Position numbers and translations under genes: made by a program
Shown: piece after piece, positions 9,014-18,500 of the stretch
Position numbering within the stretch: position 1 is the first letter of the stretch
Layout: each line of letters opens with the position of its first letter
Source: Polyangiaceae bacterium
GTDB taxonomy: Bacteria; Myxococcota_A; Polyangia; Polyangiales; Polyangiaceae
Direction of reading: 5' to 3'
NCBI GenBank assembly: GCA_016712345.1
Contig: JADJRH010000011.1
Location: 2,046,001 to 2,110,000, forward strand
Length of the DNA stretch: 64,000 bases
Notes under the pieces: model-generated
What the model saw: only the letters and a program-made list of their open reading frames with translations
What the model was told of the DNA's origin: nothing
Databases searched by the model: none

Positions 9014-10201
9014 TCACATCCTCCCGCGTAGCATCCCGTTCCAGTACATCTCGGGCAGCGCGTACGCCTTCATTGCATACATGCTGTATCGCTCCTTCGC
9101 CTGGTCGAACGGGAAGCTCTCGCAAGGGTTCCCGTCGTAGTCGAATTCCGCCAGGATCAGCTTTCCGTACCCCGTCACGAGCGGGCACGACGCGTAGCCG
9201 TCGTAGCTTCCCGTCATCGGCCCTCCTGCGCGGAAGGCCATCAGGTTCTCCACCAGCACCGGCGCCTGCTTGCGGATGGCCGCGCCCGTTCGCGATGCCG
9301 GCAGCGAGCTGCAATCCCCCAGCGCGAACACGTTCGGAAACTTCACGTGCTGCAGCGTGTGCTTGTGCACGCTCACCCAGTTTCCCTCAACGGCCAGCTC
9401 GCTCTTCTTGATGACGTCCGGCGCGCTCTGCGGTGGCACCACGTGCAGCATCTCGTACTTCAAGACCAGCTCGGCCCCGGAGTCCAGCCCCTTGAAGACG
9501 GCCTCCTTCGACTCCGGCCGTACCTCCACCAGATCGCGGCGAAAGTGCGTCTCGATCCCTTTGCGCGCCACGATCTCCGACAGGGCGCGTGCGTACTTCT
9601 TCACCCCGAAGATGCCCGCGCCCGCCGATGCGAAGATGACCTTTGACCTGTCTCGCACCCCCGTCTTTCGAAGCCAGTCGTCCGCCAGGTACATGATCTT
9701 CTGCGGGGCCCCGGCGCACTTGATCGGTGTCGAGGGGAACGTGAAGATCGCGTTGCCCCCCTGAAAGTCGCGCAGTGCCTTCCACGTGCTGTCCACCGTT
9801 GTGTAGAGGTAGTTGGAGCAGATGCCCCCCTTGCCCACGTGGCCTTCGAGGCCCTTGATCTTGCCCCAATCAAGTTGTATTCCAAGCGCCACGACGAGCT
9901 GGTCGTACGTGATGCGCTGCCCGCTCTTCGTTACGACTGTGTTCGCGTCGGGCTCGAACCTCGCGACCGCGTCTTTGATCCACGTCGCGCCGTCCGGGAT
10001 GTAGTCTTTCTCCGGGCGCTCGGTGGTTTCCTTGTCGAAGACGCCGGCGCCGACAAGGGTCCAGAGCGGCTGGTAATAGTGCTTCTCCGACGGCTCCAGA
10101 ATGGCCACGTCGGGCGGGCGCTCCTGGTTGCGCAGCCGCGCGGCCACCGAGAGACCGCCTGTTCCGCCGCCGACGACGAGGATGGAGTGATGTTGGGTCA
10201 C
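9014..10201 (-). CDS. sqr: Sulfide:quinone oxidoreductase-like flavoprotein
   Basis: This is a 395-residue FAD-dependent pyridine nucleotide-disulfide family protein that would oxidise sulfide and pass electrons to membrane quinone. The dinucleotide motif GGGTGG is at residues 11-16 and a second FAD contact, FALGDCSSLP, at about 292-301. Two well-placed cysteines, Cys162 (IKCAGAPQK) and Cys339 (ASCPLVTGYGK), match the redox pair of the mitochondrial-like SQR branch; LVTGYGKLILAEFDYDG is typical of that branch. The start is the GTG at 10201, with GGAG seven bases upstream; the frame stays open further up but lacks a signal. It is the second gene of an operon with the DUF1641 gene, 55 bp upstream, a common pairing in bacteria. 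Confidence 0.9.
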   Translation of the reverse strand: MTQHHSILVVGGGTGGLSVAARLRNQERPPDVAILEPSEKHYYQPLWTLVGAGVFDKETTERPEKDYIPDGATWIKDAVARFEPDANTVVTKSGQRITYDQLVVALGIQLDWGKIKGLEGHVGKGGICSNYLYTTVDSTWKALRDFQGGNAIFTFPSTPIKCAGAPQKIMYLADDWLRKTGVRDRSKVIFASAGAGIFGVKKYARALSEIVARKGIETHFRRDLVEVRPESKEAVFKGLDSGAELVLKYEMLHVVPPQSAPDVIKKSELAVEGNWVSVHKHTLQHVKFPNVFALGDCSSLPASRTGAAIRKQAPVLVENLMAFRAGGPMTGSYDGYASCPLVTGYGKLILAEFDYDGNPCESFPFDQAKERYSMYAMKAYALPEMYWNGMLRGRM

Positions 10202-10256
10202 GGTTGTCTCCTGCTCTCTGAACTTTCCCTTGAAAAACTTTGAAACTCGGGCCGCG

Positions 10257-11018
10257 TCAGCGGATCTTCGCCTCAACGAGCTGCTTCGGCGCGCCCTGCA
10301 GGTCTGCGCCGAACGCGTGCGCGAACCGCACCAGGAAGCCCAGCGCCCGCTGCACCTCGGGGTCGCCCGACGCGCGGAACGCCGCCCAGAGGCCCATCGG
10401 GGCCGACTGCGAGCTTGCGGCCTTCGCGAGCGCGTCGCCGGCCGTTGCCACCGTCGCGAGGGCCGCTGGGTCCAGCACGCCGGACGCGAGCACCGCCTTC
10501 ACTGCGTCGAGTCGATCGAGCATTGTCTCCACCGCCGCCAGCGCCTCCGGGGAAGTCAGCCGCTCCAGCACGCGCGTCATCGTGCGAAGTCGGTCCTCGA
10601 CGTCGATCCCGGCCAGGCCGGCGCGCTCCACCAGGCTGTCGGCGGTGTCCATTGCCGCGGCGACAAGGCCGGGCGCGCTCTCCGCCAGATCCACGACCTT
10701 CTCCAGCAGCGGCGCCGCCGCGAGCATTCGCTCCAACGCCCTTTCCGTGCGGGGGTCCGTGAGCCGCTCCACGAGGCGCACCACCCCCGCCATCCGAGCA
10801 TCAATGTCGATTCCCCTGTCCTGCGCGCGCCGTGCGAGATCATCCATGGTGTCGACGGCCGTCGCGAGGGCACCGGCAGGGGTTGTCCCGGGAGGTGTGA
10901 GCCCCTCCACGGCCTTCTCCATCCGCGCGAGGCGCTCCTCAATACGTCCCAACATCGCGGCGAGATCAGGCGGGCCGCCTGCTCCCCGGGCCTTGTTTGA
11001 TGCGGTGTCCGGCGTCAT
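10257..11018 (-). CDS. DUF1641 family protein, partner of SQR
   Basis: The 253-residue product is helical, Ala/Leu/Asp-rich and built of three or four related segments containing DTMDDLARRAQDRGIDIDAR, DTADSLVERAGLAGIDVED and similar phrases. The C-terminus LGFLVRFAHAFGADLQG is typical of DUF1641 proteins, which are often encoded next to SQR or FAD-dependent oxidoreductases. The biochemical role is not known. I chose the ATG at 11018 (MTPDTASNK): residues further upstream are read from a CRISPR repeat fragment and non-coding sequence. It is the promoter-proximal gene of the leftward pair with sqr. Confidence 0.8.
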   Translation of the reverse strand: MTPDTASNKARGAGGPPDLAAMLGRIEERLARMEKAVEGLTPPGTTPAGALATAVDTMDDLARRAQDRGIDIDARMAGVVRLVERLTDPRTERALERMLAAAPLLEKVVDLAESAPGLVAAAMDTADSLVERAGLAGIDVEDRLRTMTRVLERLTSPEALAAVETMLDRLDAVKAVLASGVLDPAALATVATAGDALAKAASSQSAPMGLWAAFRASGDPEVQRALGFLVRFAHAFGADLQGAPKQLVEAKIR

Positions 11019-11307
11019 CCGGCTGCAACGTGTCGCAACAAGCGGGCCACGGCCAGCATCTCGGCGTGATTCACAGAAGGGCTTGGTTCTCCGAAGGATC
11101 GCGCGACCTGTGGGCCCCCGGGCGGCCCGGCCTGAAACGTCGTGAACCAGATGTTTCAAAGCGGACCGCAGGCGGTGAAGATCGACGACGGTTTCAATCC
11201 CCTTATCCACTTATTGGAGCACGAATCACAAACCAAGCATGGTTCGCGCGAGAGGATGTACTCTTTCGTCGCTGGTCTTGTTTGACAATTGGCGCACACG
11301 ACCACCG
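11019..11307. other. Intergenic stretch with orphan CRISPR repeat fragment
   Basis: No gene is apparent. At 11191-11210 the first 17 bases of the CRISPR repeat (GTTTCAATCCCCTTATC) are present, followed by an altered end. It is an isolated half-repeat with no neighbour, about 2.9 kb from the nearest array, and suggests that array sequence once extended here or was copied in. Confidence 0.6.
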
Positions 11308-11550
11308 TCACGACTGGCCCTCTTCGTCCGGCTGTTCTCTTGTTTCTTCGGGCTCAAGGTCTGGATGCTCTTGCAAGATTGGTCGAATCAGCTCTAAGTA
11401 CAAATGTCCCATCGCTAGGCCAGTTCCCTTGCGATAGGCGATGAACTCTTCTTCGGAACATTCCTGCTGAATAAGAAGGAGCGTGGCATTCATCTTGTGT
11501 GACGCGTCGTACAACGCGGCGAGTGCTTTTTCTGCGACGTGGCGTTTCAT
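11308..11550 (-). CDS. Small helical partner protein, EEEF type (80 aa)
   Basis: The product is short, soluble and predicted helical, with CSEEEFIAYRKGTGLAMGHLYLELI in the middle and an acidic tail. It is a paralogue of the 72-aa protein at 14280-14498, sharing the pattern (S/N)EEEF.AY......G.(L)....L...I. Both lie directly downstream of a membrane protein gene whose Cys-rich tail is of the same type. AAAGG lies about ten bases before the ATG. Possible roles are a partner, chaperone or immunity-like protein for the upstream product; this rests on gene pairing alone. Confidence 0.7.
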   Translation of the reverse strand: MKRHVAEKALAALYDASHKMNATLLLIQQECSEEEFIAYRKGTGLAMGHLYLELIRPILQEHPDLEPEETREQPDEEGQS

Positions 11551-11584
11551 TTCTCGAACCTTTCGTCATCCTTCCCTAGCTTCG

Positions 11585-11964
11585 CTAGCAGCCGAAGGCC
11601 TCAACACATGCTCTGAGGCACCTCTGAAATTTCCATCCAAAATCGGGCGTCGGTAATGCCTTATCAGAACACTTCTCTATACAGTCTGCTTTGACTTTTT
11701 TGCAGTCGATTTCGGCCGGACTGACCGTGGGCACACTGGTAGGGGCCACTGTGGCCATAGGCATTGCCGTGACCACCGGTTCGGCCGGCGCATCGATCAC
11801 CGTGGGCGGTTTGGGTTTGCTGCGCCCTTTATCCACAATCACGTGAACGTACACCGTATAAAGCGCATACCCAACCCCGATCAGCACCATCAACTCCATC
11901 AGTTGAATGGCTTGCGTCTGACCGGCTTGTTTTTCTTACCGCGCGGGCTTTTCTGACAAGTCAC
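11585..11964 (-). pseudogene. Deleted copy of the variable-tail membrane protein (cassette 1)
   Basis: The GTG start and first 13 codons (TCQKSPRGKKNKP) of the family are present at 11964. The sequence then jumps from AACAAGCC to GGTCAGACGC, deleting about 400 bases that encode the signal segment and N-terminal domain, and shifting the frame so the original start ends at a stop near 11899. An in-frame ATG at 11899 (MELMVLIGVGYAL) could still give 104 residues: one transmembrane segment, the PMATVAP linker and a six-Cys tail. That tail matches the tail of the copy at 14518-15318 (CKK.K.DCI..C ... RCLRAC ... GC). It is either a dead remnant or a minimal membrane form. Confidence 0.75.
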
Positions 11965-12008
11965 GTTGGAGACCCTCCTCCCTTTATTGTCCGCAAATCG
12001 ATGGGACT

Positions 12009-13037
12009 TCACACCTCGGCAAGTTGGCCAGTGTCCAAAAGAACCCAAGGCGAGTGCAATGTGTACGCATCTGTTCCGCCAATAGTCAAAGGCGGCGCGT
12101 TCGGCAGGTATCCAAGGCCCGCGTTGCAGAGTTGCCGGCCCGCATCGGTCAGGAGATAGGTCCACTTCTGTAATGGTAATTGCGGGTTTGGGCCGGGCGC
12201 GCGCTTTACGAAAGCGCCGCGATGCTGAGCCCATTGGGTAAGTCGCCAGTCTAGAAACAAGTCTCCCGTGACTGAAAGCCAATGCCGCAGTTCCACCCCC
12301 AAGTCAGAATCGTGCGCGTACACTTGCAGCGGCGTTGACGGTTGGTCAGATAGCAGGCGGAGAAGCATTTCATCAAAACGGGACAAACGCAGTTTGCCAT
12401 CGGCATTTCGTCTTGGAAAAAAGGCCGACATGAATGTCCACACCTGCGGTAACTCAGCAAAGCCCTCTATCCCCTGCGTGCAGCTTTTTGCCAACCGCGA
12501 CGGATTCGCATCCACGTATTGCTCCCAAAGGCGCGCTGCCTTGGTAAAGCGCAATTGCGGCCACGGCTGCGCCGCGGCAAAACGTGTTAGTAAAGCCTCA
12601 TCGTCATAGTCAGGTACCGACCAACGGCAGTCAAACGGAGGCAAAGGCTCTTGCGGCGGACCCAGCGAAGGGGTTGGTTCAAACTCCAGAATTAAAACGT
12701 TGTCGCCGTCAATTCCAAGGTGGCGTAACCAGTTGCACGTTCGCCACAGGCCAACCCGCTCCGCAATGTTCGTGGATGCCCACAGAACAACAGGCATCTG
12801 CCAGCGAACATCCAACGAGTAAAGCTCATCCCACTTTTTGAACGGAGCTGAATGCCAAAGGGCTTTTCGGCGTATTTCCGGCGTTTTCGCTTTGCCGCGA
12901 GGGGGTATAAGCACCAACGGCAGGCCGGTCCGCACCACGTTGGTGGCACCCAATTGGAGGAGGCGGTCAGGCGTGATCGGATCGTACGTCACGTGGGTGG
13001 CGGAGGTGAAAAGCGGGGGTAGAGACAATTGCTTCAT
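12009..13037 (-). CDS. DUF1835-like protein, coupled to variable-tail protein
   Basis: The 342-residue soluble product has features of DUF1835-containing proteins: a short N-terminal alpha/beta part, LWASTNIAERVGLWR at mid-length, RLSRFDEMLLRLLSD, HWLSVTGDLFLDWRLTQWAQHRG, and a C-terminal YLLTDAGRQLCNAG ... IGGT. The function of DUF1835 is unknown. The ATG at 13037 overlaps the stop of the upstream gene (ATGA), so translation is probably coupled; this is why I prefer it to the ATG at 13058. It takes the position that small EEEF-type proteins have in cassettes 1 and 3, and the upstream tail differs accordingly. Family assignment is by pattern and not certain. Confidence 0.75.
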   Translation of the reverse strand: MKQLSLPPLFTSATHVTYDPITPDRLLQLGATNVVRTGLPLVLIPPRGKAKTPEIRRKALWHSAPFKKWDELYSLDVRWQMPVVLWASTNIAERVGLWRTCNWLRHLGIDGDNVLILEFEPTPSLGPPQEPLPPFDCRWSVPDYDDEALLTRFAAAQPWPQLRFTKAARLWEQYVDANPSRLAKSCTQGIEGFAELPQVWTFMSAFFPRRNADGKLRLSRFDEMLLRLLSDQPSTPLQVYAHDSDLGVELRHWLSVTGDLFLDWRLTQWAQHRGAFVKRAPGPNPQLPLQKWTYLLTDAGRQLCNAGLGYLPNAPPLTIGGTDAYTLHSPWVLLDTGQLAEV

Positions 13038-13864
13038 TGGAATCCGCACTGGTAACATTCCTTGTAGGAATAGGGCTTCGCCGCCTGACAGTCCATTTGA
13101 CAGATTCTACAGAGAGTATGTCCGTGCGTTGTCACACGCGTACACGGTGGTGGCTTGGCGTGGCACTCCACAAACATGTCGACGCATCGCTTCTTCGTGT
13201 CAATGGGTGCAACCGTTGGAACAGCGGTAGCGACGGGGGTCGTCGTCGCGTTCGGGGCGACCGTAGCCATGGGCACGGCCGTGACCACAGGCTCGGCGGG
13301 CGCATCGATCACCGTGGGCGGTTTGGGTTTAGCGCGCCCTTTATCCACAATCACGTGAACGTACACGGTATAAAGCGCATACCCAACACCGATCAGCACC
13401 ATCAACTCCATCAGTTGAATGGCTTGCGTCTGACCGAGCAGCGCCTTCGAATGCGGGGCGACGGGGATAGGGTCAAACCCCTTATGTTGCCGCAGGGCCA
13501 GAGCTTCGAGCGGTGTACGCATCCCGCGAAGCGCGTCGGCCATGCACGTTTCCACCTCGGGAATATTCAGCGTGGAGTTGATGAGCATCACCTCATCTAC
13601 CCATGCTTCCCGATCGTCTTCGGCCACGTGCAGAGTATAAGTCAGATCAAAGTTGACTTTGGTGCGCGGCGTAGGGCCTTTTTTTCCGCATTCGTGAAGC
13701 CGAGCTACCACCCCATCGGGCAAATTACCATGGGTTGGCCAGGTGGTGCCTCCACACCCTCCCAACGCGGCCATGAATGTGTACACCGCCGCGAGGGTAA
13801 GACCCAGCGCACCCAGGTAGGCTGGCTTGTTTTTCTTGCCGCGCGGGCTTTTCTGACAAGTCAC
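13034..13864 (-). CDS. Membrane protein with variable Cys-rich tail (cassette 2)
   Basis: 276 residues from a GTG at 13864 with GGAGG nine bases upstream. Layout: basic N-terminus; hydrophobic segment about 17-36 ending in a lipobox-like LGGC (Cys37); soluble domain to about 150; second hydrophobic segment about 154-173 (MELMVLIGVGYALYTVYVHV); low-complexity Pro/Thr/Val linker 183-221 (VTAVPMATVAP); and a tail of about 55 residues with eight cysteines. The part up to the linker is nearly identical to the copy at 14518-15318, but this tail is unrelated to the six-Cys tails of the other copies. It overlaps the small gene upstream (GTGA) and the DUF1835-like gene downstream (ATGA). A lipoprotein or two-pass inner-membrane topology is likely. 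I do not recognise the family. Confidence 0.8.
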   Translation of the reverse strand: MTCQKSPRGKKNKPAYLGALGLTLAAVYTFMAALGGCGGTTWPTHGNLPDGVVARLHECGKKGPTPRTKVNFDLTYTLHVAEDDREAWVDEVMLINSTLNIPEVETCMADALRGMRTPLEALALRQHKGFDPIPVAPHSKALLGQTQAIQLMELMVLIGVGYALYTVYVHVIVDKGRAKPKPPTVIDAPAEPVVTAVPMATVAPNATTTPVATAVPTVAPIDTKKRCVDMFVECHAKPPPCTRVTTHGHTLCRICQMDCQAAKPYSYKECYQCGFQ

Positions 13865-14004
13865 GTTGGAGGCCCTCCTCCCTTTATTGTCCGCAAATCA
13901 AAAAACGAGGAGTGGCGCATGACGATTTTTTGGGGGCCGTGCGATTTGCGGGACTTCGGAGTGCGATCAACCCGTATTGGGTGGTTTTTGTTGTGGCTGG
14001 CCAT
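13861..14004 (-). CDS. Small basic protein (47 aa) leading the variable-tail operon
   Basis: An ATG at 14004 is preceded by GGGAGG five bases away and encodes a short, very basic peptide (MASHNKNHPIRVDRTPKSRK...). It ends at a TGA that overlaps the GTG of the next gene, so it may serve as a leader peptide coupling translation, or be a small nucleic-acid-binding protein. The same sequence is present upstream of the third cassette (start 15456), but there two single-base losses join it in frame to the following gene. Confidence 0.55.
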   Translation of the reverse strand: MASHNKNHPIRVDRTPKSRKSHGPQKIVMRHSSFFDLRTIKGGGPPT

Positions 14005-14062
14005 GATACCTCCCAAAAACAAACCGCGTCCAGTGGTGAGAGGTCGACGGCAGCGGTGTCGT

Positions 14063-14245
14063 GTTTCAATCCACTTATCAACGGGGCAGTGAGTGGAGCA
14101 TGGAGACTTCACATGGATCTGTTTCTCGGAATCTTCAGTTTCAATCCCCTTATCAACGGGGCAGTGAGTGCAACCTTGGTTGAGTTGTTTGGGCCCAAGC
14201 GTGATACTCGACGTTTCAATCCCCTTATCAACGGGGCAGTGAGTG
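14063..14245 (-). CRISPR. CRISPR remnant 2, three repeats and two spacers
   Basis: Repeats start at 14063, 14138 and 14213. Only the middle one is intact. The first has CCACTTATC in place of CCCCTTATC and a changed end (GTGGAGC), and the last ends GTGTGCTG instead of GTGCAAC. All are the C type. The remnant lies between two cassettes of the variable-tail family and has no leader. Confidence 0.9.
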
Positions 14246-14279
14246 TGCTGTGTACTGTGTTGTCTGGTAGCTCGTTTGC

Positions 14280-14498
14280 TCATTTGAGTAAGTCGGGGCG
14301 CAAGTCGCTGTTTTGGGCGTAGATCGGCTCCAGCACGTCCAGTAACAAATAGCCCAAAACCTTACCAACAGCGGCGCAATACGCTTGGAACTCCTCCTCG
14401 TTGCTGTTTTGTCTCACAATATCGATCGTTTCGTGCAACTTGAAGTAACAATCAACCAACATAGGATTGACCTTGAGGGCCGTCTCTCGCTCCATCAT
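14280..14498 (-). CDS. Small helical partner protein, EEEF type (72 aa)
   Basis: Paralogue of the 80-aa protein at 11308-11550; both share an amphipathic helix (KLHETIDIVRQNSNEEEFQAYC here) and a second helix ending in an Asp-Leu-containing tail. It starts 19 bp after the stop of the variable-tail protein at 14518, with GAGG eight bases before ATGATG at 14498. It has no membrane segment. It is likely cotranscribed with, and may bind, the upstream product. No family name can be given. Confidence 0.7.
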   Translation of the reverse strand: MMERETALKVNPMLVDCYFKLHETIDIVRQNSNEEEFQAYCAAVGKVLGYLLLDVLEPIYAQNSDLRPDLLK

Positions 14499-14517
14499 AT
14501 GAACCTCGCCTTAGGCT

Positions 14518-15318
14518 CTAACACCCATTTTTAGCCATACACGCCCGCAAACATCGACTGAACTCCGGCTCGTGAATGCCTTTTTCCAGGACACTCTTAG
14601 CACAGTACTTGATACAGTCATCCTTGGCTTTCTTGCAACGGTCGCGCTCCTCAACTGCGGGCACGGTAGTCGGCGCGACTGTGACCATGGGAACCGTCGT
14701 GGCGGTTGGAGCCACTGTGGCCATAGGCATTGCCGTGACCACCGGTTCTGCCGGCGCATCAATCACCGTGGTAGGCTTGGGTTTGCTGCGCCCTTTATCC
14801 ACAATCACGTGAACGTACACCGTATAAAGCGCATACCCAACCCCGATCAGCACCATCAACTCCATCAGTTGAATGGCTTGCGCCTGACCGAGCAACGCCC
14901 TCGAATGCGGCGCAACGGGGACAGGGTCAAACCCCTTATGTTGTCTCAGCGCCAGAGCTTCGAGCGGCGTACGCATCCCGCGGAGCGCGTCGGCCATGCA
15001 CGATTCTACTTCGGGGATATTCAGGGTAGAGTTGATGAGCATCACCTCATCTACCCATGCTTCCCGATCGTCTTCAGCCACGTGCAGAGTATAAGTCAGA
15101 TCAAAGTTGACTTTGGTGAGCGGCGTAGGGCCTTTTTTTCCGCATTCGTGAAGCCGAGCTACCACCCCATCGGGCAACTTACCGTGGGTTGGCCAGGTGG
15201 TGCCTCCACACCCTCCCAACGCGGCCATGAATGTGTACACCGCCGCGAGGGTAAGACCCAGCGCACCCAGGTAGGCTGGCTTGTTTTTCTTGCCGCGCGG
15301 GCTTTTCTGACAAGTCAC
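14518..15318 (-). CDS. Membrane protein with variable Cys-rich tail (cassette 3)
   Basis: 266 residues from a GTG at 15318 preceded by GGGAGGAGGG. Residues 1-205 match cassette 2 almost exactly: basic start, hydrophobic segment with LGGC, soluble domain, second hydrophobic segment, PMATVAP linker. The tail of about 45 residues has six cysteines in the spacing C..(A)KDDC...C ... C...C.....C and resembles the tail of cassette 1, not cassette 2. The frame is also open upstream to an ATG at 15456 with its own GGGAGG, because two one-base losses fuse the 47-aa leader peptide to it; initiation there would put 46 basic residues before the signal segment. I keep the GTG because the paralogue uses it. 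Confidence 0.75.
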   Translation of the reverse strand: MTCQKSPRGKKNKPAYLGALGLTLAAVYTFMAALGGCGGTTWPTHGKLPDGVVARLHECGKKGPTPLTKVNFDLTYTLHVAEDDREAWVDEVMLINSTLNIPEVESCMADALRGMRTPLEALALRQHKGFDPVPVAPHSRALLGQAQAIQLMELMVLIGVGYALYTVYVHVIVDKGRSKPKPTTVIDAPAEPVVTAMPMATVAPTATTVPMVTVAPTTVPAVEERDRCKKAKDDCIKYCAKSVLEKGIHEPEFSRCLRACMAKNGC

Positions 15319-15514
15319 GTTGGATACCCTCCTCCCTTTATGTCCGCAAATCAAAAAACGAGGAGTGGCGCATGACGATTTTTGGGGGCCGTGCGATTTG
15401 CGGGACTTCGGAGTGCGATCAACCCGTATTGGGCGGTTTTTCTTGTGGCTGGCCATGATACCTCCCGAAAACAAGCCGCGTCCAGTGGTGAGAGGTAGAC
15501 CGCGGCGGTGTCGT
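15319..15514 (-). repeat. Duplicated cassette upstream region (matches 13865-14062)
   Basis: This stretch is nearly identical to 13865-14062 and contains the leader-peptide sequence and ribosome binding sites. In both cases it ends at the first CRISPR repeat of an array. The differences include loss of one T in a T run near 15377 and one T near 15340. Together with the near-identical genes, it shows that a unit of about 1.45 kb was duplicated. Confidence 0.85.
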
Positions 15515-18500
15515 GTTTCAACCCCTTATCAACGGGGCAGTGAGTGCAACAAGCCGGAGCCCAAGAGATATCTGCCGATCGTTGGGTGGTTTCAATCCCC
15601 TTATCAACGGGGCAGTGAGTGCAACCGAGCAGAAACGGCGTAGCCGCCATTGCTGAAGCCGTGGGTTTCAATCCCCTTATCAACGGGGCAGTGAGTGCAA
15701 CAAGGAGTGGGGAGTGCCGTGCGTCGGAGAGGACTCGTTTCAATCCCCTTATCAACGGGGCAGTGAGTGCAACCGGCTGACAACGGCAGTCGCCGGACGG
15801 TCGTCGTCAAGTTTCAATCCCCTTATCAACGGGGCAGTGAGTGCAACTCCCGCGAGCTTGTGCCAATTGAGCACGATCACGTCGTTTCAATCCCCTTATC
15901 AACGGGGCAGTGAGTGCAACTGCTCGAAAACGCCAAATGGAACGTTGTGATTCGAGGATGTTTCAATCCCCTTATCAACGGGGCAGTGAGTGCAACTGCT
16001 CGAAAACGCCAAATGGAACGTTGTGATTCGAGGATGTTTCAATCCCCTTATCAACGGGGCAGTGAGTGCAACCTCAGTGTCGCGTCTGAAGTGGCGCTCA
16101 GTCACGAGTTTCAATCCCCTTATCAACGGGGCAGTGAGTGCAAACGGGTCTGTGTTCATGGCAGCCGGCGCACGTAATTTTGAGTTTCAATCCCCTTATC
16201 AACGGGGCAGTGAGTGCAACTCGGAATCAGAGTTGCCGGAAGGCCCCCCTTCTGGCAAGTTTCAATCCCCTTATCAACGGGGCAGTGAGTGCAACTTTTG
16301 CAATCAAAGTCTTTGTCTCTGTCGCGGTTTGAGCAATGTTTCAATCCCCTTATCAACGGGGCAGTGAGTGCAACTGACAGCGGCGAGTCGAGTCACAGAA
16401 CCTACCCGCGTGCGGTTTCAATCCCCTTATCAACGGGGCAGTGAGTGCAACCGGTCGCGCCGATCAAGGCGCCGCATGTGAACGACTGTTTCAATCCCCT
16501 TATCAACGGGGCAGTGAGTGCAACACGCGTCGTGCTTTCGTCGATAAACTCGAATTGCTTTGTTTCAATCCCCTTATCAACGGGGCAGTGAGTGCAACGA
16601 GCAGCCGGCTTGTGCCTGCGACGCTGAAGGTAAACGAGTTTCAATCCCCTTATCAACGGGGCAGTGAGTGCAACTGAGCGCATGCTGCGAATGGCGGGGC
16701 GGTAGGCAAGTTTCAATCCCCTTATCAACGGGGCAGTGAGTGCAACTTTTCTTGATCGTGGTCAACGGCGGAAAGGTCGTTTTCAGTTTCAATCCCCTTA
16801 TCAACGGGGCAGTGAGTGCAACATTGGTACCTTCGCCGCTTTCAGGACTGGGCTCAAAGTTTCAATCCCCTTATCAACGGGGCAGTGAGTGCAACGCCGT
16901 GCGCCAGTTGGTTCAGCCGATCGCCGATCATGTTTCAATCCCCTTATCAACGGGGCAGTGAGTGCAACATCGCTGCGCGGTTCTGAGCTGGGTGCTTACT
17001 ACCATGTTTCAATCCCCTTATCAACGGGGCAGTGAGTGCAACGACCTCCGTTGGCGCGTTTAACGACGCGTTGCGTGTCACGTTTCAATCCCCTTATCAA
17101 CGGGGCAGTGAGTGCAACAACCGGGTATTTGCTCACAACCGCAGAGATCCGCGCGATGTTTCAATCCCCTTATCAACGGGGCAGTGAGTGCAACGCGGTA
17201 GAGCAACTGATCACGTATGCGCGCGCTGCTGCGTTTCAATCCCCTTATCAACGGGGCAGTGAGTGCAACCATGAAGTGCGCCCCGCACCTCACGAGCATA
17301 TACCCTTCGTTTCAATCCCCTTATCAACGGGGCAGTGAGTGCAACGACTACTGAAATCCTTGATGACCGCGTGGGGCATTGTTTCAATCCCCTTATCAAC
17401 GGGGCAGTGAGTGCAACAGCAAACCGCGTCGCGCGCCGTATTGCGGCAACGAGTTTCAATCCCCTTATCAACGGGGCAGTGAGTGCAACCAGAGTTGTAC
17501 AAGGGCCTGAATCTGAGTGTCAGGGTAGTTTCAATCCCCTTATCAACGGGGCAGTGAGTGCAACCACCAATATGCCCGCCCAATATTGCAACAAGCGTTT
17601 GTTTCAATCCCCTTATCAACGGGGCAGTGAGTGCAACGACGCGTGGATTGCGGTACCGGCCAAACATTCGCTGTTTCAATCCCCTTATCAACGGGGCAGT
17701 GAGTGCAACATCTCGGCCTCTAACCCTTCCACGGCCGCGCGGTGCTCTGTTTCAATCCCCTTATCAACGGGGCAGTGAGTGCAACTCAAGGCCACGGCGG
17801 ACCGCATTCGTCATCGTGATCAAGGTTTCAATCCCCTTATCAACGGGGCAGTGAGTGCAACGCCCGCACGTCGAAGGGCCGCGCGGAGCACGCGGGGTTT
17901 CAATCCCCTTATCAACGGGGCAGTGAGTGCAACTGCTCGAAACGAGCGGGAGGGCATTCGAGATTAGGTTTCAATCCCCTTATCAACGGGGCAGTGAGTG
18001 CAACCCCAAGAGCTGGTCAAGGCGATGGCAGACCTGAAATGTTTCAATCCCCTTATCAACGGGGCAGTGAGTGCAACCGCCGGCGGTTCCGCCGCGGGCG
18101 CAGGCGGCTCTGGGGGGTTTCAATCCCCTTATCAACGGGGCAGTGAGTGCAACCAGCGCGGGAGGATCCCCTTTCCCGAATACAAACCAGTCTGTTTCAA
18201 TCCCCTTATCAACGGGGCAGTGAGTGCAACACGGCCGCGGCCGTGAAACGGCTGCGCGAAGAACTAGACGGTTTCAATCCCCTTATCAACGGGGCAGTGA
18301 GTGCAACACGACAAGCGCAATGGCGCCACCGCGACCGTTTGAGTTTCAATCCCCTTATCAACGGGGCAGTGAGTGCAACAGTAGGGGAGCGCCGCTCTTC
18401 CATATGCCATCTTGGGTGGTTTCAATCCCCTTATCAACGGGGCAGTGAGTGCAACAGGAAGAAGGGGTCACGCTCACGAGCGAGGAAGCCGGTTTCAATC

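Noticed and set aside
8988..9060. Complete tRNA gene on the minus strand
   Set aside because: Only the T-arm and 3' end resemble a tRNA; the upstream bases are the sqr stop and coding sequence and cannot form the other arms.
10240..11145. 301-codon plus-strand frame rich in Ala, Arg and Ser
   Set aside because: It is the antisense shadow of the DUF1641 gene, caused by GC-rich codons.
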